Both the position numbers and the translations under genes were made by a program. A stretch of 64,000 nucleotides of DNA, taken from Corynebacterium jeikeium (GTDB lineage Bacteria; Actinomycetota; Actinomycetes; Mycobacteriales; Mycobacteriaceae). Positions within the stretch are counted from its first letter, which is position 1, and each line of letters begins with the position of its first letter. Below, in pieces: positions 43,632-52,226 of the stretch. Location: positions 1,054,001 through 1,118,000 of the forward strand of contig NZ_CP063195.1 in assembly GCF_028609885.1 (NCBI RefSeq), written 5' to 3'. Under the pieces are notes generated by a model, which did not search any database, was not told the DNA's origin, and saw only the letters and a list, made by a program, of their open reading frames with translations.

Positions 43632-44400
43632 TCTCCGTCATGGCGCGACGTGGCATGCGCTGCGACACGCTCATCAGCACCTTGTTGAACGTGCCTGCGA
43701 CCACGGACGGCGGCGGCGACTTGCGTAGCAGAGCTTCTATACCGGCGGCCACAACGTCGTGGCTGCTCATTCGCTTCAGCCCGCCGTCGGCGCGGTCGCT
43801 GCCAGCCACGCGGAAGAACTCGGTCTCCGTCGGCCCGGGGCAGAGCGCCATAATCCGCACGCCGGAGCCCTTCCGCTCGGCGTACAGACCTTCCGTGAAC
43901 GACAGCACAAACGATTTCGTTGCACCATAAACGACCATGCCGGGGGAGGGCTGGAACCCTGCGATAGATGCCACATTCAAAATGAACCCATTCCCGCGCT
44001 CCTCGAACCGCGGCAGGAACATGTGCGTCAGCTCCACCAGCGCGTGAACGTTGACCGCGATCTCCGCGCGGAGGCGGTCGGTTGGGACGTCGCTGAATGA
44101 CTCGTAGTTGGCGAAGCCCGCGTTATTGATCAGCGAGGTCACCGTTATCCCGCGCGTCGAAAGCTCCCACGAGATCTCGCCGGCCACGCCGTGCTCGGAT
44201 AGGTCTTTGGCTATTACCTCGACCTTTACTTTATGACGCCTCTTAATCTCCGCCGCAATCTTGTTCAGCCGATCCTGGCGGCGCGCGACCAGTACGAGGT
44301 TTGCGCCCTTGGCTGCCAGCTGGTTGGCGAATTCCTTGCCGAGACCCGAGCTGGCGCCCGTGATGAGGACGGTTTCCTGGGAGAGGTCCAAAGTGCTCAT
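43606..44400 (-). CDS. Short-chain dehydrogenase/reductase
   Basis: NAD(P)-dependent oxidoreductase of 264 residues. The cofactor motif is TGASSGLGKEFA (residues 16-27), with Asn in INNAGFANY, the Ser in LNVASIAGF and the catalytic YGATK motif (Tyr-x-x-x-Lys). The arrangement VARRQDRL at the end of the second strand favours NADP. It belongs to the DltE/YqjQ-like group; substrate unknown. Its overlap with the amidase stop is probably incidental. A dispersed-motif copy (44230-44240) encodes R-R-H-K with an AGG codon. Confidence 0.9.
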   Translation of the reverse strand: MSTLDLSQETVLITGASSGLGKEFANQLAAKGANLVLVARRQDRLNKIAAEIKRRHKVKVEVIAKDLSEHGVAGEISWELSTRGITVTSLINNAGFANYESFSDVPTDRLRAEIAVNVHALVELTHMFLPRFEERGNGFILNVASIAGFQPSPGMVVYGATKSFVLSFTEGLYAERKGSGVRIMALCPGPTETEFFRVAGSDRADGGLKRMSSHDVVAAGIEALLRKSPPPSVVAGTFNKVLMSVSQRMPRRAMTEIMARLMKR

Positions 44401-44470
44401 AGTGTCATTTTTACACGAAATTTGGGGGTTAGGGGACGAAAGAAGATTCGTTCAAACGTTCTAGTTTAGG

Positions 44471-44531
44471 TTGAAGCAATAACATTTAATTGTCTAAAAT
44501 ACTTGACCGGTTCGATTGCGTGTTCTAAAAT
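44471..44531 (+). promoter_or_regulatory. Tandem promoters of the DUF222-HNH gene
   Basis: P1: TTGAAG (44471-44476), 18 bases, TAAAAT (44495-44500). P2: TTGACC (44503-44508), 17 bases, TAAAAT (44526-44531). The two share the sequence CTAAAAT and are about 31 bases apart, as if duplicated. The region is markedly AT-rich. Confidence 0.6.
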
Positions 44532-44556
44532 TGTGTTAGTTCACGAAGGGGATCGT

Positions 44557-45972
44557 ATGAACACCACAACACTCACCGCTAACACCACCGAACCGCCGCC
44601 GGATATCGCTGAGCCCTATTACCGGCTCGCGCGCTCCGATGACCCGCTGACGGCGACGTCCCGCGCCCTTAATCTGACCCATCTAGCGATGGTCGAGCAG
44701 TCTACTCCGGCGCCGGACGACCTCGTTCCCGATCATGTTTCCAAGCTCGCGGTGCGCTTCGGTATCAGCAAGGTAGTGGCGGCCAACTATGCCGACGCTG
44801 GGCTGATGCTCCAAGCCTTCCCACAACTCCACCAGCTGTTCCGCAGCGGCGCTTTCACTATTCGTCATATCCAGCAGGTCACCGAGGCCGTCGAGGCCGT
44901 GGCTCCGGACAAGCGCGCCGAGGTGGAGCAGGAGATCCTGAAGGCCCTGAAGCCAACTGTGCCAAACCAGCAGGTTCCCACGCCGCGGGCGGCCTACAAC
45001 AAGGTCAAGGCGATTGTGGGGGATTGGGACAAGCTAGCGGTTCCGCTGGATGAAACTCCGCCCATGGATACGAATTCGCCCGAACTGGTGATCGACCGCA
45101 GCCAGTACGAGACCACTGCGTTCACCCTCACAGTTCCGCGCCTGCGCGGGGTGGAGCTGCACAAGGCTGTGAAGGCGGCCTCCCTGAAGCGCGGATGCTC
45201 CATGGGGGAGGCCTTCCTGGCGATGCTCGAGCAGAACATCACCACCGAGGTCACTTTGAACCTGTACAAGGCCGTCGGCCCGCAGCCCCGCGGAGTCTTC
45301 GCCGAGGATCACTGGCTGTCCGAGGCTGCTAGCTGCGAGTGGCTCGCGAAAGTAACCCACCTGGCGGCACCCGGGTACACCGCGACGGAGGGATATCAGC
45401 CGACGGAGCTGCTGCGGGCGTCAGTAATAGGGCGCGATGGGCACTGCCGTTTTCCGGGCTGCGATGCGCCGGGGTACACATGCGACATCGACCATGTGCA
45501 CCGCCATGCTGACGGCGGTCCGACGTCGACGGCGAACATGCATCTCCTTTGTCGTATGCATCACCGCCTAAAAACGGCTGGTACCTGGGATGTTGCACTT
45601 CACGCCGATGGTACCGAAGTGTGGACCTCCCACGGCGACGGCCACGAGGTTGTGACCGTTCCCGATGGGCCGCTGGCACGTGAGAACTTCGCCGAGCGCG
45701 GGGTGCGCAAAGCGCGTGTTGTGCGGCAACTCAATGAGGAGAAACTCAATGCCGATCCAATGATGCCACGCGGGCTGTCCATTACCCGCGAGCAGCTGCA
45801 GCAGATGCTGAACTGCGCCTCCGTTGAGGAAATCAAGGAGGAATTAGAGCGACGGATCAACAGTGAGATCACTATCGCCAACGCCATCGCCGAGATGGCG
45901 CGAGAGGAGTTGAGTCGTCAGATCGAGCAGCTCGAACAGTTACAAAAGAACGAAGAGGAACCGCCGTTCTAA
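44557..45972 (+). CDS. DUF222 / 13E12-repeat family HNH endonuclease-like protein
   Basis: A 471-residue member of the actinobacterial DUF222 + HNH family that is often multicopy (the '13E12' repeat of M. tuberculosis). The N-terminal helical DUF222 region covers about residues 20-270. The HNH nuclease domain (about 293-340) shows CRFPGCDAPGYTCDIDHV, then DGGPTSTANMHLLCRMHH, with all zinc and catalytic positions present. A charged coiled-coil tail (EEIKEELERR ... EQLEQLQ) ends the protein. Function is unproven; homing-like or recombination activity is suspected. The ATG at 44557 has AAGGGG upstream. Confidence 0.88.
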   Translation: MNTTTLTANTTEPPPDIAEPYYRLARSDDPLTATSRALNLTHLAMVEQSTPAPDDLVPDHVSKLAVRFGISKVVAANYADAGLMLQAFPQLHQLFRSGAFTIRHIQQVTEAVEAVAPDKRAEVEQEILKALKPTVPNQQVPTPRAAYNKVKAIVGDWDKLAVPLDETPPMDTNSPELVIDRSQYETTAFTLTVPRLRGVELHKAVKAASLKRGCSMGEAFLAMLEQNITTEVTLNLYKAVGPQPRGVFAEDHWLSEAASCEWLAKVTHLAAPGYTATEGYQPTELLRASVIGRDGHCRFPGCDAPGYTCDIDHVHRHADGGPTSTANMHLLCRMHHRLKTAGTWDVALHADGTEVWTSHGDGHEVVTVPDGPLARENFAERGVRKARVVRQLNEEKLNADPMMPRGLSITREQLQQMLNCASVEEIKEELERRINSEITIANAIAEMAREELSRQIEQLEQLQKNEEEPPF

Positions 45973-45975
45973 CCA

Positions 45976-47187
45976 CTACTTTGAGGATGTGACGGGCAGT
46001 ACCAGCAGCGCGCCGAACACGCAGATGATGCTGCACATCAGGAACATGCCGGGGTAATCGAAATGCCTCAACGCGAGGGCCGCGAGGCCGCCGCAGAACA
46101 TGTTGCTGACCCCCTGGGTGAGCGACATTAGTGACACGTCGCGCGCACGGTTCTTCTTGCTGGGCAGTGACTCATTAACCATGGCCTGATCCACGCTGCT
46201 GAACACGCCCCAACTCAACCCCAACAGCATCGCCGCGGCATAAACCAAACCCATGCTGGTGGCGATAGTCATCATGCCCGTAGCGCCCGCGACACCAAGC
46301 GCCGAGACGACCACCAGGATCTTCCTCCGCCCCAGCCGGTCCGACACGCCACCACTGATAAACGCAGTGATGATGGTGAACACCGCATAAAGCAGGGTGA
46401 GCTCCAACACGCCGGCATCCGGATCCGGTATGCCGATATGGTCCCGGAGGTAATACAGCAGGTAGAACAAGCTGGTGTAGTTTGCCAAGTGGATCACGAA
46501 ACGGCTGCAGAAGACTAGCCAATAATTGCGGTATGAACCCTCGTCGCCAACTGTTGCAGAAAGCGAGTTGTGCGGGCGCACGTGCACATCCACGCGGCCC
46601 CGTCCGAACGCGAATTGAAAGACAAAAAGAAGGGAAATGACGCCCACAACCCAATACGCCTGCTGGATCGGCAAAGCAGCGGCAACGGCAGTCCCGCCGA
46701 CGATTCCGAAGGTGTAGGTCGCGCCGACGATTCCGGAAACTAACCCGAACTTTTCTTGGGGGACAACATCAGCCGTGACCGTCATGAGGTTATTCGTTAC
46801 AAAGGCAACGAACACCTGCACCAGGCACCACAGTCCGGTGAGCACCCAGAACCCAGGAGTGAAAGACATTAGCAGCAACCCCAGTGTGACCAGAGGCGCA
46901 GCTAGGAGTACCCATGGCAGACGCTTGCCCCAGCGCCCCACCCAAAACCAGCTGCGGTCGGCGATGTAGCCGGTCAGTACGCTCGTAACTACGGCCGTCG
47001 CGCCGCCGAGCATCATCATGAGGGCGAGGGAATCCTCCTTGTTATCGGGCCGCAGCTCGATCATCTGCAAACCCAACAGCAGCTGAGTGGGGCCTGCCCA
47101 GGCGAAGACGGACCCGAAGAAGGCCACGCCGAACTTCCAATAGAACAGCTTCGGCTCGCGCTCGGCGGCGGTAAGCGTCTGTAACAT
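45976..47187 (-). CDS. MFS transporter linked to a glycosidase
   Basis: A 403-residue major facilitator protein with 12 predicted helices and the motif-A-like loops GYIADRSWFWVGRWGKRLPW and GGVSDRLGRRKI. The first loop resembles glycoside-pentoside-hexuronide or sucrose-type carriers. It starts within the last base of the GH1 gene (TGATG), so the two are translationally coupled, and uptake of the glycosidase's substrate is the likely job. Confidence 0.85.
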   Translation of the reverse strand: MLQTLTAAEREPKLFYWKFGVAFFGSVFAWAGPTQLLLGLQMIELRPDNKEDSLALMMMLGGATAVVTSVLTGYIADRSWFWVGRWGKRLPWVLLAAPLVTLGLLLMSFTPGFWVLTGLWCLVQVFVAFVTNNLMTVTADVVPQEKFGLVSGIVGATYTFGIVGGTAVAAALPIQQAYWVVGVISLLFVFQFAFGRGRVDVHVRPHNSLSATVGDEGSYRNYWLVFCSRFVIHLANYTSLFYLLYYLRDHIGIPDPDAGVLELTLLYAVFTIITAFISGGVSDRLGRRKILVVVSALGVAGATGMMTIATSMGLVYAAAMLLGLSWGVFSSVDQAMVNESLPSKKNRARDVSLMSLTQGVSNMFCGGLAALALRHFDYPGMFLMCSIICVFGALLVLPVTSSK

Positions 47188-48413
47188 CAGTGCCCCTTCT
47201 CTCTGAACTCAGCATCTATTTCCGGGGTGATTGCGCCCTCGCGGATGAGTGCCTGCAGTAGCCGTCCAGCGGGCTTAACCTGCCGATTCACGTCCACCAC
47301 TCCGAACTTCTGTGCCATCCCCTCGGACCACTCCCAGTTGTCCACGAAGCACCAGTGGTAGTAGCGCTTCACCTCTGGCAGACGGGAAAGCTCCGCCAAA
47401 TGGTCAAGGATGAACGCACAGCGGAAGCGTTCGTCGGCATCGGCGGTTCCGTTCTCCGTGATCCACACTGGCAGCTGGTAGCGCTTCGCAAGATCGGCGG
47501 AGACCTCTGCAATCCCCGGCGGGTAGATTTCCCAGCCGAGGTCATTGGTTGGTGTGCCGGGGAAGGTGGCGTCAGAAAAACCGCGCACCGCCGTGCGCGA
47601 GTAGTAGTTAATGGCGACAGCATCGGCGAAGACCCCGCCGCTGGGCAGGTCGAGGCTGGGGCGACCGAGTACGGGGTGGAAGCGCCCCTCGAAGAAGGCA
47701 GGCTCGATTGCCCCCTGGAAAAGCCACTCGACCAGGGGAGTAAGTAGCCGATGGACGGGGTTGCGCGGGTTCATGGGGGCGAAAACTCGCCGGTGGTGGG
47801 CGAAGGTGACGCGCGGACTCTCCTGGCGGTCGTGGATGCGTCGGTAGGCCAGCAGATGTGCTGCCGCCATGTTCCGCAGGCAAGGGCGCACCTTGGGCAG
47901 GCCGCCGCGGCCGGGCGGGGTAGAGCCGAAAAGATAAGCCTCGGTAGCGAACACGTTAGGCTCGTTGATGGTGATCCAGTCGCGAACCACGTCACCCAGG
48001 TGGTCGAGCACGACGTCGACGTAGCGCAGGAAGATCTCCACGTTCGTCTCGCGAGTGAACGCGCCGTTGGCTTCAAACCAGGCGGGATGACCGAAATGGT
48101 GCAGCGTAACGAGCGGCTCGATGCCGCGTTCGCGCAGATCGAGGAACTCTTCCCTGTAGCGTTGGAGTGCGTCGTGATCGTAGCGGCCGGGCTCGGGCTC
48201 CACGCGAGACCACTCCACGCCGACGCGCGCGATCTGCAGCCCGAGGTCGCTCATGAGCTGGTTGTCTTCCTGCCAGCGGTGCCAGTGGTCGGTAGTGGGG
48301 TGCGGGGTAGTGCCATCTTTGGCGACCCAGTCGCTCCAGTTGTTGGGGCGCGGCGATCCTTCGATCTGCAGCCCCGCCGATGCGGTCCCGATGCGGATGT
48401 TGCTGAGGTCCAT
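47187..48413 (-). CDS. Family 1 glycoside hydrolase (beta-glucosidase-like)
   Basis: Retaining beta-glycosidase of 408 residues, slightly shorter than the usual 440-480. The acid/base is Glu151 in ITINEPN and the nucleophile Glu320 in WITENGT. The N-terminal substrate signature GTASAGLQIEGSPRPNNWSDW and the WCFVDNWEWSEG aglycone/sugar motif are present. No 6-phospho-binding signature or PTS gene is seen, so free beta-glucosides are likely substrates, imported by the coupled MFS protein. No signal peptide is present, so it is cytosolic. A dispersed-motif copy lies at 47568-47578. Confidence 0.9.
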   Translation of the reverse strand: MDLSNIRIGTASAGLQIEGSPRPNNWSDWVAKDGTTPHPTTDHWHRWQEDNQLMSDLGLQIARVGVEWSRVEPEPGRYDHDALQRYREEFLDLRERGIEPLVTLHHFGHPAWFEANGAFTRETNVEIFLRYVDVVLDHLGDVVRDWITINEPNVFATEAYLFGSTPPGRGGLPKVRPCLRNMAAAHLLAYRRIHDRQESPRVTFAHHRRVFAPMNPRNPVHRLLTPLVEWLFQGAIEPAFFEGRFHPVLGRPSLDLPSGGVFADAVAINYYSRTAVRGFSDATFPGTPTNDLGWEIYPPGIAEVSADLAKRYQLPVWITENGTADADERFRCAFILDHLAELSRLPEVKRYYHWCFVDNWEWSEGMAQKFGVVDVNRQVKPAGRLLQALIREGAITPEIDAEFREKGH

Positions 48414-48463
48414 GCACTTAACTTATTGACGCCCTTAGTTTTCGTTGGCAAAGTTTTCGGTTT

Positions 48464-48481
48464 TTACCCCATCGGGGGTAA
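48464..48481. promoter_or_regulatory. Inverted repeat upstream of the lipase gene
   Basis: TTACCCC (48464-48470) and GGGGTAA (48475-48481) are perfect 7-base arms around ATCG, 22 bases before the lipase ATG. The 89-base gap with the divergent GH1 gene also carries a dispersed-motif copy at 48423-48433. An operator over the lipase promoter is the simplest reading. Confidence 0.5.
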
Positions 48482-48502
48482 TTGGTTTGCTACAACAAAA
48501 TA

Positions 48503-49762
48503 ATGCTTAGGAAAACAGCAGCGCTCGCATGCGCAACAGTCATTGCATTTGCCGGATTCGCGTCGCCCGCCGAGGCTGCGCAGATAACAAAGAGGGAGAA
48601 GGTCGCGTACTCCAATGTGTTCGGCGATCTGCATATGAGAATGCCGAAGACGGTGGATCGGATCGAGTACACGACGACCACCTCAGAGGGGAAGAAAGCG
48701 CAGGTCAGTGGATATATTGTGGAGCCGGTGGTGGAGTGGAAAGGCAAGGGGCCACGCCCAACGGTCGTTATTGGCCGCGGAACGGTTGGGCAAGGTGACC
48801 AATGTGCACCGAGCAAGAACTGGCCTCTGGATGGGCAGCCGGATCCGATCAAGTCGAAGCGTTTGGTGAACCTAGAGGGAATCTACGACTGGGTATTTGC
48901 CTCTAAGGGTGTGCGTGTGGTGGTGACCGACTATATCGGCATGGGCACCCCGGGTGTGCACACATATATGAACCGGGATGACCAGGCGCACGCGATGTTG
49001 GATGCAGCGCGGGCAGCAGGTGTGGGGGACGGGCCGGTGGCGTTTTACGGGCATTCGCAGGGCGGCGGTGCGTCGGCTGCGGCGGTCGAGGCGGCGGGTG
49101 AGTACGCTCCGGAGCTGAATGTGGTGGGCGCTTACGCATCTGCGCCGCCGGCGGATCTGGAGGCGGTGCAGCGAAACATTGACGGTTCGGATCTTATGGG
49201 GGCGATCGGCTTTACGATTAACGGCTTGTTGGAACGCTATCCGCATCTGCAGCCGCTGCTGGATAAGCACCTCAACGAAGAGGGCAAGCAGGCGCTGAAG
49301 GATCTATCCACGATGTGCACTGGGGAGATTACGGACAAATACGGGCACAAGAAGACTAGCGAGTGGACTAAGTCGGGCAAGACGCTCGATGAGCTACTGA
49401 AGGAGATGCCCGAGGCGCGGGAAGCTATGGAGGATCAGCGCATTGGGCTTAAGCGTCCGGTGGCGCCGGTGATGGTGATTTCTGGGCGTCACGACAAAAA
49501 CGTCGAGTACAACCAGGCGAAGGAATTGGCGCGTACGTGGTGCGAGAAGGGCGCGCAGGTCGAGTACCGCGACGACATCATGCCGCCGGTGGGTGAATAC
49601 AATCACTTTATTCAGGCGGTGACGGGCGGCGCGTTCGGCATCGACTTCATCTTGAAGCGTTTCCGTGGCGAGCCGCTGGGGCGCACCTGCGAGGCTCCGG
49701 TGGGGCAGCTGCAGGGATCTGTGGAAGGCAGTGCAGCGATGCCCAACGTGGTAGGAAGCTAA
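48503..49762 (+). CDS. Secreted lipase, LIP family
   Basis: Exported lipase/esterase of 419 residues. A Sec signal peptide (LRKTAALACATVIAFAGF..., cleavage after AEA near residue 26) is followed by the PF03583-type fold. The nucleophile elbow GHSQGGG places Ser185, with Asp in SGRHDKNV and His in GEYNHFIQ completing the triad. Four Cys may form disulfides. Such enzymes release fatty acids from host lipids, fitting a lipid-dependent corynebacterium. The ATG at 48503 begins the signal peptide; its ribosome site is poor. The gene ends at residue GS without a membrane anchor. Confidence 0.9.
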   Translation: MLRKTAALACATVIAFAGFASPAEAAQITKREKVAYSNVFGDLHMRMPKTVDRIEYTTTTSEGKKAQVSGYIVEPVVEWKGKGPRPTVVIGRGTVGQGDQCAPSKNWPLDGQPDPIKSKRLVNLEGIYDWVFASKGVRVVVTDYIGMGTPGVHTYMNRDDQAHAMLDAARAAGVGDGPVAFYGHSQGGGASAAAVEAAGEYAPELNVVGAYASAPPADLEAVQRNIDGSDLMGAIGFTINGLLERYPHLQPLLDKHLNEEGKQALKDLSTMCTGEITDKYGHKKTSEWTKSGKTLDELLKEMPEAREAMEDQRIGLKRPVAPVMVISGRHDKNVEYNQAKELARTWCEKGAQVEYRDDIMPPVGEYNHFIQAVTGGAFGIDFILKRFRGEPLGRTCEAPVGQLQGSVEGSAAMPNVVGS

Positions 49763-49785
49763 AGTGTCATAATGTATATTATCGG

Positions 49786-49953
49786 CTAATCCCTGGACTG
49801 CCACAGCTGATAGCAGGTGGCGGCCAGGAACAGCGCGCAGACCGCGGCGAAGAAATACGTCAGGCCCGTGCCCTGCCACAGCAGGTAGCCGATAAAGAAC
49901 AACAGCACCACGATGCGCATGATGCGCGAGTACTTGAGCATCTCCGGAGACAT
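49786..49953 (-). CDS. Small two-helix membrane protein, 55 residues
   Basis: A short frame beginning MSPEMLKYSRIMR has two hydrophobic helices, IVVLLFFIGYLLW and TYFFAAVCALFLAATCY, separated by a Gln-Gly-Thr-Gly turn, and ends WQSRD. It starts 11 bases after the YceI stop with AGGCGG upstream, so it is probably the second gene of that operon. Function unknown; it could assist the membrane-anchored YceI protein. Confidence 0.65.
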   Translation of the reverse strand: MSPEMLKYSRIMRIVVLLFFIGYLLWQGTGLTYFFAAVCALFLAATCYQLWQSRD

Positions 49954-49964
49954 GTGACCGCCGC

Positions 49965-50648
49965 CTACTTATCCTGCTCGAGAACCAGCAGCAGATCGAT
50001 GGTGCCTTCGTCGGCGATCGTCGCGGCGACGAACTGCGGAGTCTGGATGTCGAAGTCGCTGCGCTTGAACGGGATGTTGCCCTGCAGGATCACGTGCTCG
50101 CCGGTGCGCAGAACCTTCAGCTCGGCGGTCACCGGATTCTTCTTGCCGCGCAGCTCGAGGTCGCCGGTGACCTTTACCTTCTCGGTCGTGCCGTCGTCCG
50201 GCAGATTGGAGACGTCGGCGGGCTCCGTCAGCGTAAACGTGGCCTTCGGGAACTTATCGGTGTGCAGGATGCTCTTGCGCACGTTGATGTCGCGCTTTTC
50301 CACATCGCTGCTGATGCTGGCTACGTCGACCGTGATCTTGCCCTCGGTGAGCTTCTTATCCTCAACCTTTACGTCGCCCTCGACGTCCTCGGTGCGGCCC
50401 GAGGTGGTCTTGGAGCCCGCGGGCAGCTTCTCATCAAAAGTGTAACCAGCCTGTGAGACGTTATCGCCGGCTCCCCTTACTACCTGCCAGGAGCCGTCCA
50501 TGCCCACGCTAGCAGGCTCGCCACCTGCGGTTATGTCTGCGGTTCGCAGTCCTCGGTCGCTAAAGTAGTTCGCCACGAGCGGCCCGAAAGCCATCAGCAC
50601 ACCGACAATCATGCCAATTACGGCGAGAGTGATGATTCCCTTACGCAT
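49965..50648 (-). CDS. YceI-family polyisoprenoid-binding-like protein, membrane anchored
   Basis: A 227-residue protein with an N-terminal membrane segment (IITLAVIGMIVGVLMAFGPLVANYF) and an outer YceI lipocalin-like barrel (about residues 50-227): GSWQVVRG..., GDVKVEDKKLTEGKITVDVASISSD, DKFPKATFTLT, IPFKRSDFDIQTP. YceI proteins bind polyprenyl or amphipathic molecules. The uncleaved-looking anchor is unusual, since many homologues are free in the periplasm. It is followed by the 55-residue membrane protein. Confidence 0.87.
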   Translation of the reverse strand: MRKGIITLAVIGMIVGVLMAFGPLVANYFSDRGLRTADITAGGEPASVGMDGSWQVVRGAGDNVSQAGYTFDEKLPAGSKTTSGRTEDVEGDVKVEDKKLTEGKITVDVASISSDVEKRDINVRKSILHTDKFPKATFTLTEPADVSNLPDDGTTEKVKVTGDLELRGKKNPVTAELKVLRTGEHVILQGNIPFKRSDFDIQTPQFVAATIADEGTIDLLLVLEQDK

Positions 50649-50668
50649 GCCCTATAGCATAGCCCTTC

Positions 50669-50998
50669 CTACCTGCGTCCCCGAAGTTGCTCGATGCGGC
50701 GGGCCAGGCCCTCTAGTTCTGACGCCAACTCCTCCACCACCTCGGCGGACTCCCCTTCCTTTACCGCCGTGCACAGGTCCTCGGCAGCGCAGCGTAGCTC
50801 GAAAAGGTCATCGTGGAACTTCTCGGCCGCGCTGGCAGACATGATTACGGAGTCCGCCGGGATTGAGGTGCCAGCCAATTGGGTGCGTTGCTCGTAGGCG
50901 CGCTGACGGCACGACTGGTTGCAGAACTTGCGGGGCCGGTTCGTCGGGCCGGGTTCAACTACCCTGCCGCACCAGGCACAGTGCTTTGGACGAGGCAT
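50669..50998 (-). CDS. Small zinc-ribbon-like protein with helical tail
   Basis: A 109-residue protein. Residues 6-35 show C-A-W-C-G, then RKFCNQSCRQRAYEQR, a CxxC...CxxxC zinc-ribbon pattern related to bacterial 'CGNR/DUF2256'-like fingers that bind nucleic acid. Residues 60-105 form a charged amphipathic helix or coiled coil (EELASELEGLARRIEQLRG). It diverges from rbpA across 68 bases. Function unknown; RNA or DNA binding is inferred. Confidence 0.75.
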   Translation of the reverse strand: MPRPKHCAWCGRVVEPGPTNRPRKFCNQSCRQRAYEQRTQLAGTSIPADSVIMSASAAEKFHDDLFELRCAAEDLCTAVKEGESAEVVEELASELEGLARRIEQLRGRR

Positions 50999-51026
50999 GG
51001 AACAATTCTTCTTAGGGGTTCGTTGT

Positions 51027-51045
51027 TATGATGGATTAGTTCGAA
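51027..51045 (+). promoter_or_regulatory. rbpA promoter -10 and TTAGTTCGAA element
   Basis: TATGAT (51027-51032) is a good -10 element. The shared 10-mer TTAGTTCGAA follows at 51036-51045 and, with the next bases, forms the perfect palindrome AGTTCGAACT (51038-51047). The start codon is 31 bases after the 10-mer begins. Confidence 0.5.
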
Positions 51046-51066
51046 CTGATTGAGGAGTGATGCAAG

Positions 51067-51444
51067 ATGGCCGATCGCGTACTGCGCGGAAGTCGCATGG
51101 GTGCCGTTTCTTATGAGACGGACCGCGACCACGACCTAGCTCCCCGCCGCATGGTGAAGTACCGCACCGAGGCTGGGGAAATCTACGAGGTTCCCTTCGC
51201 CGACGATGCGGAGGTTCCACAGGAGTGGATGTGCAAGAACGGCCAGATGGGCACGCTGGTCGAGGGCGAAGGCCAGGAATCTAAGCCGGTAAAGCCCCCG
51301 CGCACGCACTGGGATATGCTGCGCGAACGCCGCAGCCTCGAGGAGCTCGACGAGCTGCTCGACGAGCGCATTGAGCTGCTCCGCAAGCGCCGCCGCACGG
51401 CGGTGAAGCTCATGAAGGAGCAGCAGGAAGCGAATCAGAAGTAG
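51067..51444 (+). CDS. rbpA: RNA polymerase-binding protein RbpA
   Basis: Actinobacterial RNA polymerase accessory factor that binds sigma and stabilises the open complex. The 125 residues show the core [29 protein letters not shown], the central [26 protein letters not shown], and the C-terminal sigma-interaction helix [30 protein letters not shown]. The central zinc-type site keeps only one Cys, as is common outside Streptomyces. GAGGAG upstream supports the ATG. It converges with ppm by a 10-base overlap, as in mycobacteria. Confidence 0.96.
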   Translation: MADRVLRGSRMGAVSYETDRDHDLAPRRMVKYRTEAGEIYEVPFADDAEVPQEWMCKNGQMGTLVEGEGQESKPVKPPRTHWDMLRERRSLEELDELLDERIELLRKRRRTAVKLMKEQQEANQK

Positions 51445-52226
51445 CTGCGCACGGTGCCCGCGCCGATGCGCCAAGACTCCTGAGCCAGGTTCTTCACCTG
51501 GTTAAAGCGGTGCGCGGCACCCCACTTCGTCACCTGTAGCAGAGCCTCGGAGACGATGTTGCCGCTCATCTTGGAATCACCGATCTCTCGCTCGGTGAAG
51601 GTGATCGGAACCTCGCGTACGTCGAAGCCAGCCTCGACGGCGCGCCAAGCCAGGTCTACCTGGAAGACATAGCCGGCGGAATCCACGGCATCCAGGTCGA
51701 TGCCCTCTAGTACCTCACGGCGGTAAGCACGGTAGCCGCCTGTGATGTCGGACAGTCCAGCCCCCAGCGCCACAGAGGCGTAAACGTTGCCACCGCGGGA
51801 CAGAACCTCGCGGCTGACCGGCCAGTTAACGGTCTTACCACCCTTGACGTAACGGGAACCCAGGACCATCTCCGCGCCCGCGTCGATACGATCCAGCAGC
51901 AGGTAGAGCTGCTCGGGCGCGTGGGAGCCGTCTGCATCCATCTCGCACAGGATCTCGTAGTCCCGCTCCAGGCCCCAGTGGAAGCCAGCGATGTAAGCGC
52001 CGCCCAGGCCGCCCTTGCCGCCACGGTGCATCACGTGAATCTTCGGGTTCTCAGCCGCCATCTCGTCGGCCAGCTCACCGGTGCCGTCCGGGCTGGAATC
52101 ATCGACAACAAGGACGTCCACGCGCTCGGGCTCGGCCTTCAGTAGTCGACCGATGATCAGAGGAAGGTTTTCCCTCTCGTTGTAGGTCGGGATGATGACC
52201 AGTGTTTTATCGCTGAGCTTATTCAT
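51435..52226 (-). CDS. Polyprenol-phosphate mannosyltransferase (Ppm synthase)
   Basis: GT2 enzyme that transfers mannose from GDP-mannose to polyprenyl phosphate, giving the donor for lipomannan, lipoarabinomannan and protein O-mannosylation. The 263 residues show [29 protein letters not shown] and the metal-site [11 protein letters not shown]. It is soluble or membrane-associated with no helices. In M. tuberculosis it is fused to Lnt (Rv2051c); here it is a separate gene that overlaps the lnt stop by 8 bases, as in C. glutamicum. Its product would feed the GT87 enzyme encoded at 21525-22838. Confidence 0.93.
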   Translation of the reverse strand: MNKLSDKTLVIIPTYNERENLPLIIGRLLKAEPERVDVLVVDDSSPDGTGELADEMAAENPKIHVMHRGGKGGLGGAYIAGFHWGLERDYEILCEMDADGSHAPEQLYLLLDRIDAGAEMVLGSRYVKGGKTVNWPVSREVLSRGGNVYASVALGAGLSDITGGYRAYRREVLEGIDLDAVDSAGYVFQVDLAWRAVEAGFDVREVPITFTEREIGDSKMSGNIVSEALLQVTKWGAAHRFNQVKNLAQESWRIGAGTVRSYF

